Assembly: GCA_964623885.1 (NCBI GenBank)
Contig: CAZUVM010000165.1
Location: forward strand, 1 to 36,409
Reading direction: 5' to 3'
DNA: 36,409 nt
Source: CAZUVM01 sp964623885
GTDB taxonomy: Bacteria; Verrucomicrobiota; Verrucomicrobiia; Limisphaerales; UBA8199
Below are positions 26,084 to 34,016 of this stretch, piece by piece; position 1 is the stretch's first letter; the number at the start of each line of letters is the position of its first letter. The notes beneath the pieces are model-generated. The model was not told where the DNA came from, ran no database searches, and worked only from the letters and a program-made list of their open reading frames with translations. The translations under genes were made by a program, and so were the position numbers.

Positions 26084-26740
26084 GTGGAAGATCGGTCGAA
26101 CTCTTTCCAAGGCGGCTCGCGTAAATCGTGGAGCCGTCTCAAGAGCGTGTTTCTCGAAGCCGCCCTGGTTGCGACCTGCGGCGCAGGGTTGGCATTCGCG
26201 GCCAATTCGCTCTCACCGATTGGTCTGAGCCTAACTCGTGACAATTTTCCGCAGCGCCCTTTAGTCGCCATTCCTGGCTCGCTCACAAATTCAGCAGCCA
26301 GTGAGACTAATACAGCCGACGGGCCAGAAGCATTGAAAGCCAGACTTGGCGCGGAGGGCTTGCAGTTGGCTGATGGCGCGGAAACCTTTCAGCTTTACCA
26401 CGACCCGCGCTACCCTCAAGAGCTGGTCGTTTTTGTTGATGCCCGATCCGATGGCGCCTACCAGGCCGGGCATATACCCGGTGCGTATCAGTTTGATCGA
26501 TATTATCCAGAGAAATATGTAGCCACCATGCTGCAAGTCTGCAACCCGGCACAGCAAATCCTGGTTTATTGTAACGGTGGAAACTGTGAAGACAGTGAAT
26601 TTGCGGCGATCCTGCTGAGCCAATGGGGTATTCCCAAGAACAAACTAATGGTCTACGGGGGAGGTTTCACGGAATGGACGAACCATCATTGGCCAGTCGA
26701 GTTGGGCACCCGCCACAGTGGCAATTTACGGCAATACTGA
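26084..26740 (+). CDS. Membrane-anchored rhodanese-like protein
   Basis: A 218-residue protein from a GTG at 26084. A basic N terminus leads to a membrane anchor at about 22-41, placing the rest in the periplasm. The rhodanese domain is at about 100-207: FVDARSDGAYQAGHIPGA, then the active-site loop VYCNGGNCEDS with the catalytic Cys163 and a second Cys168. The loop C-N-G-G-N-C is of the expected six-residue type. It would carry sulfur as a persulfide on Cys163, or act as a thiol carrier. It ends with TGA directly abutting the ATG of the next gene and follows DUF1573 by 46 bases. Confidence 0.9.
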   Translation: MEDRSNSFQGGSRKSWSRLKSVFLEAALVATCGAGLAFAANSLSPIGLSLTRDNFPQRPLVAIPGSLTNSAASETNTADGPEALKARLGAEGLQLADGAETFQLYHDPRYPQELVVFVDARSDGAYQAGHIPGAYQFDRYYPEKYVATMLQVCNPAQQILVYCNGGNCEDSEFAAILLSQWGIPKNKLMVYGGGFTEWTNHHWPVELGTRHSGNLRQY

Positions 26741-27244
26741 ATGAGTGCTCCGAGTCGCCCAACGATTTTCCTCGAGTTAGCCGGTTTGATTGGACGCTGG
26801 CTCTTAGGCGGGCTCTTTATCTATATGGGGCTCAGCAAGGCGTCGCATCCGGCTGATTTTCTCAAACAAGTCCACGAGTACCAAATTGTGAGCACGCCTT
26901 TTCTGCTAAATACCATCGCCGCGCTGCTGCCTTGGTTCGAGGCATTCTGCGGCCTCTTATTGCTGACCGGCGTTGCCGTCCGAGGGACGGTTTCTCTGGT
27001 GATCGCGATGCTTGTGCCCTTCACGATTGTCGTATTCAAACGCGCGCTCGCGATTGCTGCCGCCCAAGGCCATTCGTTCTGGACCGTTAAATTCGACTGC
27101 GGATGTGGCACCGGTGAAGTAATCATCTGGCAAAAAATGATCGAAAATACGGTTCTGATTCTTCTTGCCGCCTGGCTGCTTTCCGGACGCGGCCAGCGAT
27201 TCTGTGCCCGGTTCAGTCTTGCGCGATCGGAGGAACGGCCTTGA
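26741..27244 (+). CDS. MauE/DoxX family redox-associated membrane protein
   Basis: A 167-residue inner-membrane protein with four membrane segments (about 11-31, 53-75, 82-107 and 135-149). GRWLLGGLFIYMGLSKASHP is the DoxX/MauE opening. MauE helps form disulfides during methylamine dehydrogenase maturation. Here the loop before the last segment reads FDCGCGTGE, with Cys120 and Cys122, which could be a redox pair; Cys70 lies in the second segment. The start directly abuts the rhodanese stop, and the C terminus overlaps the next gene. The cluster points to electron or thiol transfer across the membrane for its two periplasmic partners (inference). Confidence 0.87.
   Translation: MSAPSRPTIFLELAGLIGRWLLGGLFIYMGLSKASHPADFLKQVHEYQIVSTPFLLNTIAALLPWFEAFCGLLLLTGVAVRGTVSLVIAMLVPFTIVVFKRALAIAAAQGHSFWTVKFDCGCGTGEVIIWQKMIENTVLILLAAWLLSGRGQRFCARFSLARSEERP
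27229..27234 (+). promoter_or_regulatory. Shine-Dalgarno GGAGGA deciding a TTG start
   Basis: GGAGGA lies six bases before the TTG at 27241, inside the end of the MauE/DoxX gene. It is one of the few clear ribosome-binding sites in the window and supports the TTG as the start of the M20 peptidase, which has no earlier in-frame start and whose family N terminus would be lost with a later one. Confidence 0.75.
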
Positions 27245-28473
27245 AGCCTTTGGCACCTTCCTCGCTCAAACAGCACCTCGAAACGCAACTGCCGGCAGGC
27301 TTGGATTTGCTACGGCAGATGGTAAGCATTAACAGCTTCACTGCCAATCGTGAGGGGGTAAATCTCGTCGGCCGTCTCACGGCCGAATGTTTCGCCCCGC
27401 TGGGATTCTCAGCCGATTACGTTGCGTCAACCAATTCCTTATGGGGTGACCACCTGGTGATGACGCGCCCCGGCCGTTCCTCACGAAGCATTGCGTTGAT
27501 CTCTCATCTGGACACGGTCTTCCCGCCCGAAGAGGAGACCCGCAACAACTTTCACTGGCAAGTTGAAGCAGACCGTATTTTCGGTCCCGGCACGCATGAC
27601 ATTAAGGGCGGCACAATCATGATGTGGCTGGTGCTCGGTGCCTTGCGGAACCTCGCGCCCGCAGCTTTTGAAGCGATAACGTGGAAACTGATTTGGAATT
27701 CGTCCGAAGAATGCTATTCCCCTGATTTTGGCGATGTATGCCGAGGCCATTTCGATTCAAACACGCTTGGCGCTTTGGTGTTTGAATCCGAAGGGCGGAC
27801 CTCCAAAACAGGCTTACTCGTGGTCGCCCGAAAGGGCCGCGGCACATGGCGAATGACGGTTAATGGCCGCGGTGCTCACGCCGGCGGCAAGCACCGCCAT
27901 GGTGCCAACGCCATTGTCCAATTGACGAAGACGTTGGAGCGGGTTGCGGCGCTAACCGATTACTCCAGCGACCTAACCATGAATATCGGCACCGTTTGCG
28001 GCGGCACCGTTTTGAACAGGGTTCCCCATGAGGCGATTGCCGAAGGAGAGTTTCGCGCGTTTACGCCGGAGGCTTACAATTCTTGCAAATCAGCGTTGCT
28101 TGCCCTCAATGGTCCCGGCGAAGTCACCAGCGCCGCCGATGGTTACGCTTGCCAGGTCAAAGCCGAGATGCTCACCGAGTGCCGGCCTTGGCCGCGAAAT
28201 GCTCAAACCGACCGGCTGGCTGGTATTTGGGAGGCAGCTGCGAGTGACGTAGGGGTTTCGATCGGCACCGAGCAGAGGGGTGGACTGAGCGATGGCAATT
28301 TGATTTGGGATGCAGCCCCCACTCTCGACGGCCTTGGCCCCTGGGGCGACAACGATCATTGCTCCGAACGCAGTGCGGACGGCTCGAAACTACCTGAGTT
28401 TGTCGAAATCAGCTCGTTTGTTCCCAAAGCAGCGTTGAACACTCTGGCAATTCTGAAATTAGCAGCGGGGTAG
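27241..28473 (+). CDS. M20 family zinc peptidase
   Basis: A 410-residue metallopeptidase of the M20 type (glutamate carboxypeptidase / ArgE / DapE relatives). The zinc and catalytic residues are visible: His89 and Asp91 in SHLDTVF, bridging Asp120 in GPGTHDIKGG, the general base Glu156 with Glu157 in NSSEEC, and a C-terminal His373 in DNDHCSE. The dimerisation domain contains GRGAHAGG around His213. It would hydrolyse a small peptide or acyl-amino acid in the cytoplasm; no signal peptide is seen. It starts at TTG and overlaps the previous stop (TTGA), so it is translationally coupled to the redox cluster. Confidence 0.92.
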   Translation: MKPLAPSSLKQHLETQLPAGLDLLRQMVSINSFTANREGVNLVGRLTAECFAPLGFSADYVASTNSLWGDHLVMTRPGRSSRSIALISHLDTVFPPEEETRNNFHWQVEADRIFGPGTHDIKGGTIMMWLVLGALRNLAPAAFEAITWKLIWNSSEECYSPDFGDVCRGHFDSNTLGALVFESEGRTSKTGLLVVARKGRGTWRMTVNGRGAHAGGKHRHGANAIVQLTKTLERVAALTDYSSDLTMNIGTVCGGTVLNRVPHEAIAEGEFRAFTPEAYNSCKSALLALNGPGEVTSAADGYACQVKAEMLTECRPWPRNAQTDRLAGIWEAAASDVGVSIGTEQRGGLSDGNLIWDAAPTLDGLGPWGDNDHCSERSADGSKLPEFVEISSFVPKAALNTLAILKLAAG

Positions 28474-28475
28474 CC

Positions 28476-28498
28476 AGCCGTGCCACGCGGGCACGGTT
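28476..28498. terminator. Bidirectional hairpin between convergent genes
   Basis: CCGTGCC (28478-28484) and GGCACGG (28490-28496) form a perfect seven-pair stem with a five-base loop; a G-T wobble and an A-T pair extend it to nine. It lies between the stops of the M20 peptidase and the amidohydrolase, 41 bases apart, where a shared terminator is expected. There is no T tract on either strand. A nine-base palindrome TTGAGTCAA follows at 28497-28505. Confidence 0.6.
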
Positions 28499-28514
28499 GA
28501 GTCAACAATGTATT

Positions 28515-29543
28515 TCATGATTCTGCGGCGGTTGCGACGTTTTGTGCCGAAGTCAGCCTTAGCAGATCCCAAATCCGCGTAAATGTCTCTGGCGGGAAAC
28601 CCATCGCCCGCTTGAGCTGATAATCCCGCTCCAGGATATTGTTTTGTCGCTGCCAGTGACGGAACGTTTTCCAATCGACTCTTCCACGCAGCCACGAAAA
28701 CACGCCATGCACCGGCACCGGGAAATCGCTCCCATGAATCAGCCGCTCCACCAACGGTGCCCGCACGCATGAGGACACGTGTCGGCTGCGGATCGGCACG
28801 GTGAACGCGCTATTGTCGCCGTAAAGATTGCCATACCGCCGTGTCATGTCGGCAAACGTATGAAAATACTGTCGATCAAACAGGCCGCTTTTAGTCCCAC
28901 AATGAGCGGCGATGACATTGACTCCGCATTCGAGCGGCAAGGTCAGGATGCGTGGATCAGCGTATTCGCTTCGAATCACCGGTAAGGTATGCTCACCACC
29001 GGTGTGCGCCAACAAGGGAAGTCCCGCTTCGGCCATTCTCGCCCAAAACGGTTTAAAACGCCGGTCGTTGCAATTGATGTTTTGACAGTTAGGCAGGCAC
29101 TTCATCATCACCGCGCCAGCAGCCAGGCAACGCTCCAACTCCTCCAGCGCATCCGGGCGGCCCGGGTGGATTGACACTGCGGGCAGAAATTCCTGATGCT
29201 TCCTCGCCAGATCCAACACGTAGTTGTTGGGAACAAAGAACCTTCCTGCTCCCGGGATGGCTTTCCCGTGATCATCATACGCATGTTCCTGAGCCAGGAT
29301 TACGACCGCGTCCAGTGAGGAATCTCGCACCATGGCGAGCAAACGTTCAACGTATAACCTATCCAGGTCACCCTTCAGAGCGGCCGTGGCCAAACCAGCG
29401 TGCCGGAGCATTATGCCGCCAAACACCCGCCACATTCCGCTCAATCGCAACCAACATCCGGATCCGCTCGAACCGTTTCCCACGATATGCACATGGGCAT
29501 CTACCGGCCGAAGCCCGGTGGATGACGGCGGAAGTGCAGACAT
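28515..29543 (-). CDS. Amidohydrolase family metal-dependent hydrolase
   Basis: A 342-residue TIM-barrel hydrolase of the amidohydrolase-2 (PF04909) type. The ATG at 29543 puts the metal-binding His-x-His (VDAHVHIVG, His17 and His19) near the start as is normal; the frame can be extended 26 codons with a hydrophobic, unconvincing segment. Later metal and catalytic residues are in LLAHTGGEH and LIHGSDFPVP (the Asp). The family includes decarboxylases and lactonases, so the reaction cannot be assigned. Near residue 40 there is an unusual glycine- and serine-rich insertion. It converges on the M20 gene. Confidence 0.86.
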   Translation of the reverse strand: MSALPPSSTGLRPVDAHVHIVGNGSSGSGCWLRLSGMWRVFGGIMLRHAGLATAALKGDLDRLYVERLLAMVRDSSLDAVVILAQEHAYDDHGKAIPGAGRFFVPNNYVLDLARKHQEFLPAVSIHPGRPDALEELERCLAAGAVMMKCLPNCQNINCNDRRFKPFWARMAEAGLPLLAHTGGEHTLPVIRSEYADPRILTLPLECGVNVIAAHCGTKSGLFDRQYFHTFADMTRRYGNLYGDNSAFTVPIRSRHVSSCVRAPLVERLIHGSDFPVPVHGVFSWLRGRVDWKTFRHWQRQNNILERDYQLKRAMGFPPETFTRIWDLLRLTSAQNVATAAES

Positions 29544-29639
29544 GTCCCCCGAGTATAGAGGATTACCGGAAACTGCGAAACCATTGTACAGCAGGAACAG
29601 AGGGCTTACTACAATTATCAAAGTCTCGCAGGCCGACCC

Positions 29640-29661
29640 GCCACTATTACCGAGTAGTGGC
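29640..29661. other. Inverted repeat, 7-bp stem
   Basis: GCCACTA (29640-29646) and TAGTGGC (29655-29661) are perfectly complementary across an eight-base loop. It lies in the 255-base gap between the DUF1328 and amidohydrolase genes. It is not followed by a T tract on either strand. An imperfect copy of its left part, CGCCACTRTTA, occurs at 29639-29649 and 29680-29690 (10 of 11 identical). Confidence 0.55.
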
Positions 29662-29719
29662 TGGACTACGATGGACTTTCGCCACTGTTAAATAACAAGT
29701 GCCGGCTCCGTTTGTTTAG

Positions 29720-29735
29720 TAGCGCAGGAGCGCTA
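29720..29735 (-). terminator. Hairpin downstream of the DUF1328 gene
   Basis: TAGCGC and GCGCTA form a perfect six-pair stem with the four-base loop AGGA, 64 bases beyond the stop of the DUF1328 gene. The minus-strand flank continues ACTAAACAAAC, not a T run, so a factor-independent terminator is only possible. It may equally be an mRNA end-stabilising structure. Confidence 0.4.
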
Positions 29736-29798
29736 TTCATTGACGGTCATCCACGGCAATCTATGCCAGCGAGGTTCCGGATGAACACGTCTCCGGCA

Positions 29799-29969
29799 TC
29801 AGGGTCTTCTACCGCGAATAAGACCGAACAACAGTGAAATGATGAAGATCGCGATAAATATATAGAACAGTACCTGGGCGATGCCCGCCGCTGTTCCAGC
29901 AATCCCGCCAAAGCCAAAAATGGCAGCTATGATCGCAATGACTAAGAATATTAATGCCCATCCTAACAT
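29799..29969 (-). CDS. DUF1328 small membrane protein (YtjA family)
   Basis: A 56-residue protein, too short for many gene finders. It begins MLGWALIFLVIAIIAAIFGFG, continues with GGIAGTAAGIAQVLFYIFIAIF and ends LIRGRRP, which is the classical DUF1328 sequence. Two membrane segments are separated by the glycine-rich turn. The ATG at 29969 has a strong ribosome-binding site, GAGAGAGG at 29977-29984, seven bases upstream. Family members are small stress-associated inner-membrane proteins of unknown function. It is 105 bases past the stop of the LTA-synthase-like gene, so it may have its own promoter. Confidence 0.95.
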   Translation of the reverse strand: MLGWALIFLVIAIIAAIFGFGGIAGTAAGIAQVLFYIFIAIFIISLLFGLIRGRRP

Positions 29970-30074
29970 AAACTAACCTCTCTCCCGACGTACCGCCGCT
30001 CAATCAGGTGTGTTACTACTTTGAGTGGATGATGGCCGTCTGTGGCCAGGATTTGCAGAAAAGACAGGCAAGCA

Positions 30075-32060
30075 CTAAGGATCGAGGTGATAGCGCCGGT
30101 GCATGTAGAGGTCGTCGGCAACCTGGTAAATAGCGGCAGCATCTTTCTCCAGTTCGCGATCGTTGTCCGCGGGTTTTGGTAACAACTCCATTTCGACCTG
30201 CTTCGGATCGCCGCCATAAAACTCGTTGTTTTTCATCAGTCCGAGAACCACCAGCCGGTCATGGGCGAGCAGGCCGATATCGCGGTTATGATTGAGTAAA
30301 GCCCGGCCCTGTGCGGGCGAACAGTTTAACAAATCACGACCAAAGAACAACGATTGGTACGGTCGGCCCACGAGACCCAGCAGTGTGGGTGACACATCCA
30401 GGGAACCGCCTAGCTGTCCAATACGACGCGGGCCCTTCACTACGGCGGGACCGGTAATAACCAGCGGGATTTCGTAGGATTGAATCGGAATGGTCTGGCT
30501 GCCATATACGCGGGCGCCATGGTCGGCAACCACGGCAAAAACCGTATTGGTCCAAAATGCTTCCTTTTTAGCCGCGCGAAAGAATTGGCCAAGCGCAAAA
30601 TCGGAATATTTAACGGCACTTTCGCGTCGCTTTTGGTCCGGGTCCTCGGGGATCCTGCCTTTGGGATACGTATAGGGCTTGTGGTTGGAAACTGAAAGTA
30701 CCGTTGCTAAAAACGGTCGCCCGGCTTTATTCAGCTCGCGAAATTCCTCGACCGCTCGCGCGAACAGGTCTTCGTCGCACACACCCCATATCGTGGTAAA
30801 GGTTGGATGCGGGAAGTGTTTCTGCTCAATGAAGCGATCATAGCCGTTGCGGACAGCAAAAGAGCGCATCCCGTCGAAAACTCCGCGTCCGCCGTACAGA
30901 AACACCGTATCATAGCCGTCACGCTTCAATATGCGCGCCACGGTTTCGACGTTATCAGAGAGATCACGCTTCACAATGGAATCGCCCGGCAATGGCGGAA
31001 ACGACGAAAGGACTCCCTCCATCCCTCGCACCGTCCGGTTTCCGGACGCGTAAAGATTCGTGAACAGCAACCCTTCCTCCGCCGCGAGCTTGTCCATCTC
31101 CGGCGTAAGCGTGTTAGTGCGGCCGAGGCAGCCCCAAAACTCAGATCCCAGGCTCTCTTCCAGAAAGATAACGACATTCAATCGAGGCCTGGAGGAATCG
31201 CCCGCAATCTGGCGAAGAACGGAATCGCCCGGGCCCCCGAATTGGGAGTTAGTCTCCTCAAGCATCCGACGGACCCTCTGGTAAGCCTCCGCCCGGGGCA
31301 GGGTCGTATAGAAGGCGCCGTAATCCAGGTGATGCGTCAAAGCCGCGCCGAAAAAGCTCAGCGCCCCGTTGTCAGCGATTTCATTCAAGGTGCGATCGCC
31401 GCTGACATGCGCTCGGGTAAGATGAATCGGCACATCCATCAAACCGCCGAGGGCAAGTCCCGTGGCGGCGAGTGGCGCAAGTGCCCCGATCATCGCGCCG
31501 ACCGCGGCCAGCTTTTCCAGCCGCGACCTTGTTTTGAGAGGCTCTTCCCATAGAAGCCGAAACAAACGACTCGCCAGAAGCACCCAACCGAGCGCCACCA
31601 AAAAACAAATCACCAGGATCAAAACCACCGGGTAGGAATCCCAAATATTGCCCGAAACCTCCTTGGGATATTGCAGATAATCCACGGCCACCGTATTGAA
31701 GCGCGATCGAAACTCATCGAAAAAATAATACTCGACGAACAAGAGGAAGATTTCGCCGAACCAAAACAACAGGCACGCCGCCCAAAAGATCCCACGCCGC
31801 CACCGGGCGCGAAAGAAACGGTCCGGCAAAATCAAAAACCAGAACAGCAGCGGCAGTGTGAGCCACACGGCCGCGAACAAATCGCGGTAAGCGCCGTCCA
31901 GGAATGCCAGCACGGATTCAGTCAACGTCCCGGCCGCGTGGAATCCGAAAAATAAAACCAGCCGCAACACCAGCCAGCCCGCTATCAAGCTGAGTCCCCA
32001 AAATACGGTTAAACCGTAGCGGGACCAGAACCAGCTGCGATTGGAAGTAGAATCGGCCAT
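30075..32060 (-). CDS. LTA synthase-like sulfatase-fold membrane enzyme
   Basis: A 661-residue protein of the alkaline-phosphatase superfamily, related to lipoteichoic acid synthases and phosphoglycerol transferases. Five membrane segments lie at about 18-40, 62-80, 91-112, 143-165 and 186-208, followed by an extracytoplasmic catalytic domain from about 292. Key residues are Glu302 in FLEESLG (metal), Thr343 in ASGNRTVRGMEG (nucleophile) and Asp513-His514 in ADHGARVYG (metal). In a diderm it would more likely modify a periplasmic glycan or lipid head group with phosphoglycerol or phosphoethanolamine than make LTA; the acceptor is unknown. A ribosome-binding site AGGTGA lies just upstream. It starts 23 bases after the O-methyltransferase stop. 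Confidence 0.92.
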   Translation of the reverse strand: MADSTSNRSWFWSRYGLTVFWGLSLIAGWLVLRLVLFFGFHAAGTLTESVLAFLDGAYRDLFAAVWLTLPLLFWFLILPDRFFRARWRRGIFWAACLLFWFGEIFLLFVEYYFFDEFRSRFNTVAVDYLQYPKEVSGNIWDSYPVVLILVICFLVALGWVLLASRLFRLLWEEPLKTRSRLEKLAAVGAMIGALAPLAATGLALGGLMDVPIHLTRAHVSGDRTLNEIADNGALSFFGAALTHHLDYGAFYTTLPRAEAYQRVRRMLEETNSQFGGPGDSVLRQIAGDSSRPRLNVVIFLEESLGSEFWGCLGRTNTLTPEMDKLAAEEGLLFTNLYASGNRTVRGMEGVLSSFPPLPGDSIVKRDLSDNVETVARILKRDGYDTVFLYGGRGVFDGMRSFAVRNGYDRFIEQKHFPHPTFTTIWGVCDEDLFARAVEEFRELNKAGRPFLATVLSVSNHKPYTYPKGRIPEDPDQKRRESAVKYSDFALGQFFRAAKKEAFWTNTVFAVVADHGARVYGSQTIPIQSYEIPLVITGPAVVKGPRRIGQLGGSLDVSPTLLGLVGRPYQSLFFGRDLLNCSPAQGRALLNHNRDIGLLAHDRLVVLGLMKNNEFYGGDPKQVEMELLPKPADNDRELEKDAAAIYQVADDLYMHRRYHLDP

Positions 32061-32083
32061 AAATCACCTGACAAGAAGATCGC

Positions 32084-32743
32084 TTAGCGCTTGCGACAAA
32101 ACTGGATCCCATCAGCGATCGAAAGCAGCACGGTTTCGACGCGATCGTCTTGGGCCAGCTTGTGATTGAGTGCATCGATCGCGCGTCCGGTCGGTTCTGT
32201 GACTGGTTCACCTCCAAGCCGCCCGCCCCAGAGCATATTGTCGAAAAGGATTAGTCCATTTCGTCTCACGCGCGGCAGTACTAACTCGTAATAGCTTTCG
32301 TATTGTGTTTTGTCGGCATCAATAAACGCTAAGTCGAAGGTCAACCCCGGCTCGAGCTCTTGCAAAGATGGAATAGCAAGCCCCAATCGCAGATCAATCC
32401 TGTCTCTCACACCGGCCTTCTGCCAATACTTTTCCGCGATCGCCGTCCATTCTCGGCTCTGGTCGAAGCAAATTATTTTCCCATCCCGCGGCAAGGCCCG
32501 AGCAATGCAGAGTGAACTGTAGCCGGTGAACGTTCCCACCTCGATGGCCAATTTCGCACCGATTGCCGCAGTGAGAATGCTGAGGAATGTCCCCTGCTCA
32601 TCGCTGATTTGGCATACGCTAACTTCGCCCAGCGCTGCCGTCTCGGCTCGCAACTCTGCCAGGATCGGATCATCGAGGTCGCTGCGCAAACGGACCAGAT
32701 AATCGTAGAGCCGGTCGTTCACCGAAACGTACTTGGTTCCCAT
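32084..32743 (-). CDS. O-methyltransferase, SAM-dependent, family 3 (CCoAOMT-like)
   Basis: A 219-residue class I methyltransferase of the Methyltransf_3 group. The SAM-binding loop is AIEVGTFTGYSSL, the acidic residue follows in ICFDQSREW, and the metal-binding Asp residues are in AFIDADKTQY and LILFDNMLWGG. The metal-dependent members methylate catechol-type hydroxyls; the natural substrate in bacteria is mostly unknown. The lid/N-terminal part (YVSVNDRLYDYLVRLR) is normal for the family. It lies 48 bases downstream of fmt and directly before the LTA-synthase-like gene. Confidence 0.93.
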   Translation of the reverse strand: MGTKYVSVNDRLYDYLVRLRSDLDDPILAELRAETAALGEVSVCQISDEQGTFLSILTAAIGAKLAIEVGTFTGYSSLCIARALPRDGKIICFDQSREWTAIAEKYWQKAGVRDRIDLRLGLAIPSLQELEPGLTFDLAFIDADKTQYESYYELVLPRVRRNGLILFDNMLWGGRLGGEPVTEPTGRAIDALNHKLAQDDRVETVLLSIADGIQFCRKR

Positions 32744-32791
32744 GGTGCGAGGGTACTGGAAAGGCTAAGTGAGTGAAACGGTTAAAATAAA

Positions 32792-33739
32792 TCAACCGAG
32801 CCTGGAGTTAGGTTCTATCGGATGCCCCGCAACAAACGCCGGTGCCGGCAAGCGGCGTCCGCCTTCAATTTGCAGCTCGATCAATCGCAGCGAGTCTTGT
32901 CCGCAAGCCACGACAATCCCGGTCTTGTCTGACGCCAGGATTTGGCCGGGGGGCCCAGCGCTCTCCGTGATTTCCGCCCGCCAGATTTTCAACAGGTGCG
33001 GCTTTGGTTTGCCAGGTAGAAAAGTAAAAGCTCCGGGCCACGGCAGCAGGCCGCGCACACGATTCCAATTAGCGCGTGCAGTTTGGTGCCAATCGATCTG
33101 GCCGTCCCGCTTTTTTATTTTCGGTGCCAGTGTGACTCCTTCCGCTGGCTGTGGCCTCGGCTGAATTCGATCGGCAATCAAATCAGGAATTGTTTTCACC
33201 AAAAGGTCGGCGCCCATCCGCGCCAGTCGCGCGTGCAGCGTCTCCGCAGTGTCCTCCGGCAGAATCGGAGTCGGTTCTTGTGTTAGGATTGGACCCGTAT
33301 CCAATCCGGCATCCATTTTCATGATGGTGACCCCGGTCTGGGATTCGTCATTGAGCACCGCCCATTGGATGGGTGCGGCTCCGCGGTATTTCGGCAGCAA
33401 TGACGTATGCACGTTGATGCAACCAAAACGGGGCAACGCGAGTATGGCCTCCGGCAAAATCTGTCCAAACGCTGCTACAGTGATGAGTTCGGGGGACAAT
33501 ACCCGCATTTGGTCCACGAATGCCTGCTCACGCGATTTGCTTGGCTGCAAAACCGGCACGCCGACGCGGTTAGCCAGTTGCTTCACCGGGGACGCTTGCA
33601 ACTTGAGATCGCGCCCCTTGGGACGATCAGGTTGAGTAACAACCGCGATAACTTCGATCGCCGGAACATCGAGCAACGCCTGCAGGCTCACGGCAGCGAG
33701 CTCAGGCGTGCCCATGAAAATCGTGCGCAGATTAAACAC
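32792..33739 (-). CDS. fmt: Methionyl-tRNA formyltransferase
   Basis: A 315-residue Fmt, which formylates initiator Met-tRNA using 10-formyl-tetrahydrofolate. The catalytic residues Asn109, His111 and Asp147 occur in INVHTSLLPKYRGAAPIQWA and AGLDTGP; the N-terminal FMGTPELA and VVTQPDRPKGR fit. The C-terminal tRNA-binding OB-like domain starts near 205. The start is a GTG at 33739; the next Met (residue 9) is inside the MGTP motif. It follows the zinc-ribbon and NMP kinase genes; def, its usual partner, is not adjacent in this window. Confidence 0.96.
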   Translation of the reverse strand: MFNLRTIFMGTPELAAVSLQALLDVPAIEVIAVVTQPDRPKGRDLKLQASPVKQLANRVGVPVLQPSKSREQAFVDQMRVLSPELITVAAFGQILPEAILALPRFGCINVHTSLLPKYRGAAPIQWAVLNDESQTGVTIMKMDAGLDTGPILTQEPTPILPEDTAETLHARLARMGADLLVKTIPDLIADRIQPRPQPAEGVTLAPKIKKRDGQIDWHQTARANWNRVRGLLPWPGAFTFLPGKPKPHLLKIWRAEITESAGPPGQILASDKTGIVVACGQDSLRLIELQIEGGRRLPAPAFVAGHPIEPNSRLG

Positions 33740-33780
33740 GACATTTGGCCATCAGGCCCCCGTATTGGACGCGCGGCCCT

Positions 33781-34014
33781 TCAACGCAGCAGTCGCCGGG
33801 GCCCTGCCGGCCTGGACCGGTGTTTGGGAACTGCCGCGACCGGCGGTCCAGTGACGGTACGCTTTCCCAACGACGTGGCGCAGCGTGAGCAGAGGAATTC
33901 GTGTAATTCACCTGTAGGCAAAACCAACAGCAGCCTCTCCCGAACGGGCTGGGCACGGCCGCACTTGGGACAATAAAGCTCGCTGGCGGTGAAAGTTCCA
34001 AACTGCTGTTCCAT
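33781..34014 (-). CDS. Small zinc-ribbon protein between NMP kinase and fmt
   Basis: A 77-residue protein with two CxxC pairs: YCPKCGRAQ at 14-22 and LCSRCATSLG near 41-50, spaced 24 residues apart, a typical zinc ribbon. The basic C terminus (RTVTGPPVAAVPKHRSRPAGPRR) may bind nucleic acid. It begins two bases after the stop of the NMP kinase gene (TAG-AT-ATG), so it is almost certainly in an operon with it and with fmt. It is not a named family; the overlapping frame 33732-34001 encodes no such pattern. Function unknown, perhaps translation related by context. Confidence 0.82.
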   Translation of the reverse strand: MEQQFGTFTASELYCPKCGRAQPVRERLLLVLPTGELHEFLCSRCATSLGKRTVTGPPVAAVPKHRSRPAGPRRLLR

Positions 34015-34016
34015 AT

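Noticed and set aside
29809..30003. 64-residue minus-strand reading frame
   Set aside because: It overlaps the DUF1328 gene in another frame, and its Cys/His-rich sequence is the shifted reading of that gene.
30807..31553. 248-residue plus-strand frame
   Set aside because: Antisense to the LTA-synthase-like gene; Arg-rich composition typical of a mirror frame in GC-rich DNA.
33732..34001. 89-residue minus-strand reading frame
   Set aside because: It overlaps the zinc-ribbon gene in another frame, lacks a family pattern and would overlap the fmt start.
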